Below, in pieces: positions 58,710 to 64,000 of a stretch of DNA of 64,000 nucleotides. Position numbers and translations under genes: made by a program. Positions within the stretch are counted from its first letter, which is position 1. Each line of letters begins with the position of its first letter. The stretch is from CAKZQX01 sp034436755 (GTDB lineage: Bacteria; Chloroflexota; Chloroflexia; Chloroflexales; Chloroflexaceae): assembly GCA_034436755.1 (NCBI GenBank), contig DAOTVB010000260.1, forward strand, positions 23,083 through 87,082, read 5' to 3'. The notes beneath the pieces were generated by a model. The model did not search any database, was not told where the DNA came from, and worked only from the letters and a program-made list of their open reading frames with translations.

Positions 58710-58911
58710 AACACGCGTTACGCGGTCACTGACCTGGCAGAGCATTCGCCTCCGGCAGGGCGGAAGATTCCAGTCTTTTTCACAAAAAATTTGCATGGAG
58801 TGCAAATTTTTTGTGAAAAAGAAAAAAGAGTACCATGCTGCCGCAGGCGAATCGGGCCGTTCATACAGGCAAATACCTGATTTGAACGCCCACCGCGTAA
58901 TTCGTGTTATC
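58703..58911 (+). repeat. Family A repeat, copy A9 with 21-bp hairpin
   Basis: It follows A8 head to tail, sharing TGTTATCAACACGCGTTACG. Inner arms CGCCTCCGGCAGGGCGGAAG and ACCATGCTGCCGCAGGCGAA. The core 58775-58821 (CTTTTTCACAAAAAATTTGC..., loop TGGAG) is perfectly paired. Confidence 0.85.
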
Positions 58912-59000
58912 AAGGGAACGTCACAACAAATAACCCGCTCATGGTATCATGTCACGACAGGTATAAAATCGGGTAAAGGTGATGCAAGTGGGAGTTTACC

Positions 59001-60788
59001 ATGGCCGATCAGCCAGACCAACCATTCAGTCTGTCCGCGGCATTACGCGCACAGATGGTAGAGCAGTTGACCGATCTCTATGGCCCGGAACGGGGCGCGG
59101 AGAGCTTTCGCCGGTTGCAGCACTTGCTGGAGCAGCATGCCGGCCGGCGGGCAGTTGCCGCAGCGCCCCACCGGCCCGCGTTGAGCGAGCATATCTCCCA
59201 GGCCGATGCGGTTCTGACTACGTATGGCGACCAGGTGCGCGCGCCTGAAGTTGCGCCGCTGCATTCCCTAGCCACCGTGCTGGAACGCTACTTTGCCGGT
59301 TTGATCAGCACGGTTCACCTGTTGCCCTTCTACCCCGCCACCGCTGACGACGGCTTCGCGGTGGTGGATCATACGCAGGTCGATCCCGCACTGGGCACAT
59401 GGGACGATGTCGCGGCGGTTGGTCAGCATTTCCGGTTGATGTTTGACGTTGTTCTCAGTCGGGTGGCGGTTGACAGTGCCTGGTTCCAGGGGTTCCTGCG
59501 CGGCGAAGCGCCCTACAGCGACTACTTTCTTGTGGCTGACCCCGCTACCGATCTATCGCAGGTGGTACATCTCGATGAACGCCCGCTGCTGACACCGTTT
59601 GAAACCGACACGGGCACGCAGTATGTCTGGACCACCTTCGGACCTGACCAGGTTGATCTGAACTATGCCAACCCTGAGGTGTTGCCGGCGCTGATCGAAC
59701 GGCTGCTGTTGTATGTTGAGCGCGGCGCAACAATCCTCCGCCTGACCGATATCGCCTTCCTCTGGAAGGAGCCGGGTACGCCCTGCGTGCATCTGCCGCA
59801 GAGCCATCGCATCCTGCAACTGGTGCGTAGCGTGCTGGATGCCGTCGCGTCCGAGGTGCTGCTGCTGGTGGACACTCCCGGCGCACCCGCGGAACGGAGC
59901 AGCTACATCGGCAATGGCACCAACGAGGCGCAACTGATTGCCCAGTCGGCGCTGGCGCCGCTGGTGTTGCAGAGCTTTGCCGACGGCAGCGCCCAACTCC
60001 TGACGGGGTGGGCCACAGAACTGGAACCGGCGACCGAGGGAACTACCTGTTTGAACTTCCTTGACGCACCTGATGGTATCGATATCGCGGCGGCGGCGGA
60101 ACTGCTCAGTGCGGAAGCAATCGAGAGTCTGGCAGCACGCACACTGGCCCACGGCGGGCATGTCACCTACCGCACCAATCCCGACGGCACACAGCGCATT
60201 TCTACCTTGAATATCACCTGCTTTGATGCCTTTTCCAACCCGCATATGGTTGAGTCACCTACAACCAGCATGACGCGGTTCATGACTGCACAGGCGATGA
60301 TGCTGGCGCTGGCGGGTGTGCCGGGGATCTACATCCAGAGTTTGATCGGATCGCACAATGATCACGCCGGGGTCGCGGCAACGGGGCGCTACCGCAGTAT
60401 CAACCGGCAGAAGTGGTCGCAGGAGACGCTGGAGGGATGGCTGAGTGATGCCGGTAGCCACGCGGCGCAGGTGCTGGACCGCTATGCGCGGCTGCTGCTG
60501 GCGCGGGCGGGCGAACCAGCCTTCCATCCACTGGCGCCGCAGGTGGTGATCGCGGGCAACCCGGCCCTGTTTACGCTGGTGCGGGGGGAAATTGGCAGCC
60601 AGGTGTTGTGTATCCATAATGTATCGGAGAGCATACAGCCGCTGGAAGTCCCGGCAGTAATCTGGGGCGAGGCGACCGTGTTACGCGACCTGATCAGCGG
60701 CGAGACGATTGAGCATCCGGCGGGCGCGACCGAGACGCTGCGGCTGGAAGTGCAGCCCTACCAGACATTGTGGCTGCGGGCGGTGTGA
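59001..60788 (+). CDS. GH13 subfamily 18-like protein with altered active site
   Basis: 595 aa, resembling sucrose / glucosylglycerate phosphorylases over its length (STVHLLPFYPATADDGFAVV, QVDLNYANPEVL, FLWKEPGTPCVHLPQSHRIL, NGTNEAQLIAQSALAPLVL, ALAGVPGIYIQSLIGSHND). Catalytic positions are changed. The nucleophile motif RLDAI reads RLTDI (T249), the acid/base TETN region reads VDTP (D291), and the SHDG motif reads APDG (P357, D358 kept). It may be a pseudoenzyme, a carbohydrate-binding regulator, or a new activity. ATG 59001 follows GGGAGTTTACC. Confidence 0.85.
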   Translation: MADQPDQPFSLSAALRAQMVEQLTDLYGPERGAESFRRLQHLLEQHAGRRAVAAAPHRPALSEHISQADAVLTTYGDQVRAPEVAPLHSLATVLERYFAGLISTVHLLPFYPATADDGFAVVDHTQVDPALGTWDDVAAVGQHFRLMFDVVLSRVAVDSAWFQGFLRGEAPYSDYFLVADPATDLSQVVHLDERPLLTPFETDTGTQYVWTTFGPDQVDLNYANPEVLPALIERLLLYVERGATILRLTDIAFLWKEPGTPCVHLPQSHRILQLVRSVLDAVASEVLLLVDTPGAPAERSSYIGNGTNEAQLIAQSALAPLVLQSFADGSAQLLTGWATELEPATEGTTCLNFLDAPDGIDIAAAAELLSAEAIESLAARTLAHGGHVTYRTNPDGTQRISTLNITCFDAFSNPHMVESPTTSMTRFMTAQAMMLALAGVPGIYIQSLIGSHNDHAGVAATGRYRSINRQKWSQETLEGWLSDAGSHAAQVLDRYARLLLARAGEPAFHPLAPQVVIAGNPALFTLVRGEIGSQVLCIHNVSESIQPLEVPAVIWGEATVLRDLISGETIEHPAGATETLRLEVQPYQTLWLRAV

Positions 60789-60890
60789 GGGTGAGTAGTG
60801 AGTTTTGAACATGGTTATTTCGCCGTGATATAGTAAAGAAATCACCGTTTGGAACATCTGGGACCGGAACACTTGTTCGAGGATAAAACA

Positions 60891-61223
60891 GTGAAGCTAC
60901 CAAACCGTGAAAAAGCAATCATTGCCCCTGACAAACTTACTGAGTATTTATTGAATGTTGCGCATAAACGTGGTGGTACGAAAGCACGCTTGCTCGCACA
61001 CTTCGGGTATAATCGCAATAATTGGCAACAACTCGATAAGGATATTCGGTCATACCACCTCGATGCTGAGGTTGATGTTGAGCGAAAGACGATGTATGGA
61101 ACGCGTTATGAAATCTGTAGTCCCTTACAAACACCCAGTGGTCGTAGCCTTCTCGTACGGACCATCTGGCAGATAGACGATGGTACAGATATCCCGCGTT
61201 TTATCACGCTTTTTCCAGAATAG
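60891..61223 (+). CDS. DUF6883 family protein
   Basis: 110 aa. KLPNREKAIIAPDKLTEYLL, NVAHKRGGTKARLLAHFGYN and the C-terminal VRTIWQIDDGTDIPRFITLF match the DUF6883 pattern, found alone and as a C-terminal domain of polymorphic toxins. GTG 60891 is preferred: GAGGATAAAACA precedes it and the domain starts here; the frame open from 60849 adds 14 residues. DNA is AT-rich. It lies 16 bp before the DUF4926 gene. Confidence 0.75.
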   Translation: MKLPNREKAIIAPDKLTEYLLNVAHKRGGTKARLLAHFGYNRNNWQQLDKDIRSYHLDAEVDVERKTMYGTRYEICSPLQTPSGRSLLVRTIWQIDDGTDIPRFITLFPE

Positions 61224-61239
61224 TGGAGGTGCTATACTC

Positions 61240-61485
61240 ATGGATTATCAACTCTACACCGAGATCGTGCTTGTACAAGATGTGCCTGAAGAGCATTTAT
61301 TTGCCGGAGATGTCGGCACTATTGTCGAGCGTCACGATGTGGCAGGGATGGAAACTGGATACAGCATTGAGTTTTTTAATATGCTTGGGCAAACGGTTGC
61401 GGTTGCTACATTACCTGCCCATATGCTCCGTGTACCGACACCTGCCGATAGACCCACTGTACGATCAGACCAGGTTGCGGCATAG
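61240..61485 (+). CDS. DUF4926 family small protein
   Basis: 81 aa. DYQLYTEIVLVQDVPEEHLF, AGDVGTIVERHDVAGMETGY and SIEFFNMLGQTVAVATLPAH fit DUF4926, an SH3-like small beta protein. It pairs with DUF6883 upstream; the two often occur together and may form a toxin-antitoxin-like or immunity pair (inference). ATG 61240 follows AGTGGAGGTGCTATACTC. Confidence 0.78.
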   Translation: MDYQLYTEIVLVQDVPEEHLFAGDVGTIVERHDVAGMETGYSIEFFNMLGQTVAVATLPAHMLRVPTPADRPTVRSDQVAA

Positions 61486-61640
61486 TAACGGTATAATACA
61501 CCCGGTTCTGCCGGGACGGGTCTAACAACCCTGCTCGCCATTATGACGCCGCTGGTGCTGCTGGCTCCCTGGTTGGAGCGCATAGGCTTTGATGCCGCTA
61601 CGGCTGCAGGTACGGCCCTATCAAAGGTTGTAGAAGTTGT
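61486..61640 (+). pseudogene. murJ leader joined to a murJ fragment
   Basis: 61487-61512 repeats the leader of murJ (GGTATAATACACCCGGTTCT with the CCCGGTTCTGCCGGG hairpin). It is followed by a stretch matching murJ at 63120-63230: CGCCATTATGACGCCGCTGG, CTGGCTCCCTGGTT, GGCTTTGATGCCGC. About 400 bp of murJ between these blocks are missing. A partial duplication followed by deletion. Confidence 0.7.
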
Positions 61641-61894
61641 GGCTGCGAGCGGCATAAAACAACTTACCTCAGGCGACCGGCATTCTGGATCCAGCGCTCG
61701 GTACGGCGATGATGGCTCTCCCGTGCGGACATGTGCCGCCGATGATAGGAGGCGATCTGATCAAGCACCCCCGCAACCGTGCGTGGGGTACCGGGAACAG
61801 CACACTGAACAGCACACAGACCTGCTCCAGGTTCAACAGCGGGGCTTTTTTTCCGTTCGTGCAAAACTTAAGTCAGTAAGAGGAAGGCATAGCG
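61641..61894. other. Gene-poor remnant region
   Basis: A minus-strand frame (61664-61864) reads VLDQIASYHRRHMSARESHH near its end, possibly the tail of a decayed gene. No start, ribosome site or family is visible. Confidence 0.4.
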
Positions 61895-62140
61895 ATGAGT
61901 CTAGTCATACCTGACGAGATTCTCCAGGCAGCCAATGTATCGGAGGAGGAACTATTGCGGGAAATTGCGCTGCTCCTGTTTGAACAGAATCGTCTAACAC
62001 TGGCACAGGCCAGTCGTATGATTGGCGTTGATCGCCTGACATTTCAGGAGTTGTTAGCCGGCCGCAATATCCCTGTACATTATTCTGTAGACGATTTTGA
62101 GGCAGATATGGCAACGCTCCGCGCCATGGGGGAATTGTGA
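61895..62140 (+). CDS. UPF0175 family antitoxin
   Basis: 81 aa. SEEELLREIALLLFEQNRLT, LAQASRMIGVDRLTFQELLA and the tail (NIPVHYSVDDFEADMATLRA) match UPF0175: a small helix-turn-helix part plus a toxin-binding tail. It overlaps the PIN toxin gene by 4 bp (GTGA). ATG 61895 has AGGAAGG upstream. Confidence 0.9.
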   Translation: MSLVIPDEILQAANVSEEELLREIALLLFEQNRLTLAQASRMIGVDRLTFQELLAGRNIPVHYSVDDFEADMATLRAMGEL

Positions 62141-62622
62141 TCGTTGTCAGTAACACCTCTCCCATCGTCAACCTGGCTGTTATCGGTCATCTGGATCTTC
62201 TGCACAAGCTTTACAACAGGATCATTATTCCGACGGCAGTCTACAACGAGATTGTGGTCGTGGGAGCCGGAAAGGCTGGCGCAGTCGAGGTACAGGCAGG
62301 ACAATGGTTCGAAGTACGGCAGGTAGCAAACACATTATCACTGCAAAAACTCCGACAGATATTAGATGCTGGTGAAGCAGAGGCAGTTGTCCTGGCAGGC
62401 GAGATACCGGCTGATCTGCTACTGATTGATGAACACAAAGGCCGAACTGTTGCGGCACAATCAGGTATCAAAATCACCGGACTATTGGGACTGCTGATTG
62501 TTGCAAAACAACGGGGATATATATCTGCTGTTAAACCAGTGCTCGACGATTTAAGAACCAGAGCAAAATTCTGGATTGATGCACAACTGTATGCACGCAT
62601 CATGACTATTGCCGGCGAGTAA
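62137..62622 (+). CDS. DUF3368 PIN-like toxin
   Basis: 161 aa. VVSNTSPIVNLAVIGHLDLL, IIIPTAVYNEIV, DAGEAEAVVLAGEIPADLLL, IDEHKGRTVAAQSGIKITGL and GLLIVAKQRGYI are the DUF3368 hallmarks, a PIN-related nuclease fold (S/D, E, E, D pattern). In most members the first Asp is present as 'SDTSP'; here it is SNTSP, so activity may be reduced or that residue is natural variation. Start GTG 62137, overlapping the antitoxin. Confidence 0.9.
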   Translation: MIVVSNTSPIVNLAVIGHLDLLHKLYNRIIIPTAVYNEIVVVGAGKAGAVEVQAGQWFEVRQVANTLSLQKLRQILDAGEAEAVVLAGEIPADLLLIDEHKGRTVAAQSGIKITGLLGLLIVAKQRGYISAVKPVLDDLRTRAKFWIDAQLYARIMTIAGE

Positions 62623-62680
62623 TTAGTTTATCCTGTACGATCAGGCCATATGCTTAACGCATCGAGCAGAACAAGACTCA

Positions 62681-62709
62681 CGGTATAATACACCCGGTTC
62701 TGCCGGGAC
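62681..62709 (+). promoter_or_regulatory. murJ leader: TATAAT plus CCCGG hairpin
   Basis: GGTATAATACACCCGGTTCT-GCCGGGACA repeats 61487-61515 almost exactly. TATAAT would be the -10 box and CCCGG-TTCTG-CCGGG a small stem just past it. Confidence 0.5.
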
Positions 62710-62727
62710 AGGTTTACACCGAAATCA

Positions 62728-64000
62728 ATGCTGCCGGATCATAATCCGCCCTCCCCAGTCAAAGAAGTGCCGACGCCCGGAGCCCGCCGGCGCTACGCCG
62801 GGTTGCCGGGACCGGCCCACCGGCGCTGGTCGGCGCTGCTGCTGCGCGAGTCCGGCATTGCCGAGGGCTCGTTTTTGCTGATGCTCTCGTTCCTGGCCTC
62901 GGCAGTGCTGGGAATGCTGCGCCAGATCCTCTTTAATGCGCAGTTTGGCATTAGTTGGCAGGCCAGCGCCTACTACGCCGCCTTCCGCCTGCCCGAAACC
63001 TTTGCGCTGCTGCTGACCGGCGGCACACTGGCAAATGCCATGCTCCCGGTACTGGTCCAGGTGGCCCACACCGAAGGCGAAGCGGCGGCGCGGCGCTTTA
63101 TCAACCTGGTCCTGACCACGCTGCTCGCCGTTATGACGCCGCTGGTGCTGCTGGGTCTGCTGCTGGCTCCCTGGTTTGTGCGCACACTGCTCGCGCCCGG
63201 CTTTGATGCCGCGACTGCGGAGTTAACCACGACGCTGACCCGCATTATGCTGCTGGAACTGCTGCTGCTGGTGGTGGTCAGCGTGGGCACGGCGGTACTC
63301 TACAGCCGCAACCAGTTTGTGCTGCCCGCGCTGGGCGTAGCAGTTCACAACCTCACCCTGATCGGGGGCATTCTGCTGGCATGGCGCTTCCCCACGATTG
63401 GCGTTTATGGACCAACCATCGGAGTGATCACCGATGCGCTGCTACAACTGCTCATCCTGCTGCCGGGCCTGCCGGCGCAGAAAATTCGCTATGTCCCAGT
63501 CTGGCATCCCCGCGACCAGCATCTGCATGCGGTCTTCCGGCTGTTACTTCCGAGCGGACTGTCGGGGGCGGTGAACTATGCCGGGGGCATTGTCGATGTT
63601 GCGTTTGCGTCGCTGGTCAGCGGCGGGGGGAACATTCCGGCGCTGCATAACGCCTTTCTGCTGTTTGGCGTGCCGGTGCGTCTGCTGGGAATTGCCATCG
63701 GCCAGGCAGCCTTTCCCCGGCTGGCGGCGCAGGTGGTAGATGGCCGCTGGCGCAGTATGCGCCGCACGCTGCTGCGTTCGCTGGGGATTGCGCTGGGCCT
63801 GGCCTGCCTGGGCACGCTGGGGTTTATCCTGCTGGGTCGCCCGGTCATTCGCATCTTGTTTGAGCATGGCGAGTTTGACGCGGCGGCGGGCACGCTGACC
63901 TACACGGTGCTGGTGGGCTATGCGCTGGCGCTCCCGGCAGCCATCGGGACGGAGATCCTGACGCGCAGTCTGCAGGCGCTGCACGATACCCGCACGCCAC
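62728..64000 (+). CDS. murJ: Lipid II flippase MurJ (MviN), 3' end outside window
   Basis: 424 residues are visible and the frame is still open at the window end. After a hydrophilic 35-residue start (MLPDHNPPSPVKEVPTPGAR) come many helices: FLLMLSFLASAVLGMLRQIL, ISWQASAYYAAFRLPETFAL, LLTGGTLANAMLPVLV, FINLVLTTLLAVMTPLVLLG, TRIMLLELLLLVVVSV, PALGVAVHNLTLIGGILLAW and LIRQ-type 'VYGPTIGVITDALLQLLIL'. MurJ flips lipid II across the membrane for peptidoglycan synthesis. ATG 62728. A fragment of this gene is duplicated at 61532-61620. Confidence 0.9.
   Translation, partial: MLPDHNPPSPVKEVPTPGARRRYAGLPGPAHRRWSALLLRESGIAEGSFLLMLSFLASAVLGMLRQILFNAQFGISWQASAYYAAFRLPETFALLLTGGTLANAMLPVLVQVAHTEGEAAARRFINLVLTTLLAVMTPLVLLGLLLAPWFVRTLLAPGFDAATAELTTTLTRIMLLELLLLVVVSVGTAVLYSRNQFVLPALGVAVHNLTLIGGILLAWRFPTIGVYGPTIGVITDALLQLLILLPGLPAQKIRYVPVWHPRDQHLHAVFRLLLPSGLSGAVNYAGGIVDVAFASLVSGGGNIPALHNAFLLFGVPVRLLGIAIGQAAFPRLAAQVVDGRWRSMRRTLLRSLGIALGLACLGTLGFILLGRPVIRILFEHGEFDAAAGTLTYTVLVGYALALPAAIGTEILTRSLQALHDTRTP

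Noticed and set aside
61543..61914. 123-aa plus-strand frame
   Set aside because: Its first part is a truncated piece of murJ in frame by chance; the rest has no family resemblance and it overlaps the UPF0175 start.

Overview
The window is GC-rich, dense bacterial chromosome, most likely from a filamentous member of the Chloroflexota (Chloroflexus/Roseiflexus-like). This is an inference from gene content: MutA/MutB methylmalonyl-CoA mutase with two MeaB GTPases, a LacD-type aldolase, DUF4058 and Uma2 proteins, RsbU/STAS regulators, many toxin-antitoxin pairs, and an unusual load of intergenic repeats. There is no rRNA, CRISPR array or complete prophage. Two tRNA genes (Pro-CGG, Leu-CAA) lie at 51.9-52.1 kb.

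Layout. 0-10 kb: end of an HTH-cupin regulator, AI-2E family exporter, HD hydrolase, a meaB plus stand-alone B12-binding mutase subunit, VWA protein, Nudix hydrolase, secreted Ig-like protein, and a GlcE-GlcD fusion. 10-16 kb: small proteins, a response regulator, then a 7TM/PAS/GAF histidine kinase with its own receiver protein. 16-23 kb: mutA-mutB-[RusA-like resolvase, PD-(D/E)XK nuclease]-meaB. The two bracketed genes are AT-richer and look inserted into the operon. 23-30 kb: msrA, DUF3592, DUF4058, ybaK, Uma2 and an FGGY kinase. 30-38.6 kb: a frameshifted PAS-STAS gene, HdeD-like protein, RRM protein, DUF2071 protein, a UrtA-like binding lipoprotein overlapping a HAMP-STAS receptor, and a TAP-like hydrolase. 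38.7-48.7 kb: holin-like protein, acyl-CoA ligase, a 56-aa membrane protein, lacD, a peptide-binding lipoprotein next to a CysS/MshC-type ligase, an RsbU phosphatase and an SH3 lipoprotein. 48.9-51.7 kb: two duplicated PIN toxin-antitoxin pairs and hicAB. 52-60.8 kb: tRNAs, two radical SAM genes, an HTH-TM-M23 protein, a histidine phosphatase, an FMN reductase and a GH13 protein lacking catalytic residues. 60.9-64 kb: DUF6883/DUF4926, UPF0175/DUF3368 and the start of murJ.

How genes work together. The mutA/mutB/meaB set makes and protects the B12 enzyme that interconverts methylmalonyl-CoA and succinyl-CoA. RsbU (PP2C) and the STAS proteins are parts of a partner-switching stress network. The histidine kinase and the two single-domain receivers form a phosphorelay. 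Toxin-antitoxin pairs concentrate at 48.9-51.7 and 60.9-62.6 kb.

The least explained content is intergenic. At least three families of repeats occur. Family A elements (about 100-230 bp) have terminal inverted repeats and a perfect 21-22 bp central hairpin; the stem sequence differs between copies while pairing is kept. Family B elements appear to be inserted at the centre of a palindrome in family C, with an uninterrupted family C copy in the same window. About a dozen arrays of 7-bp units also occur, each locus with its own unit. These repeats and the nuclease pair inside the mutase operon are the best candidates for undescribed biology.
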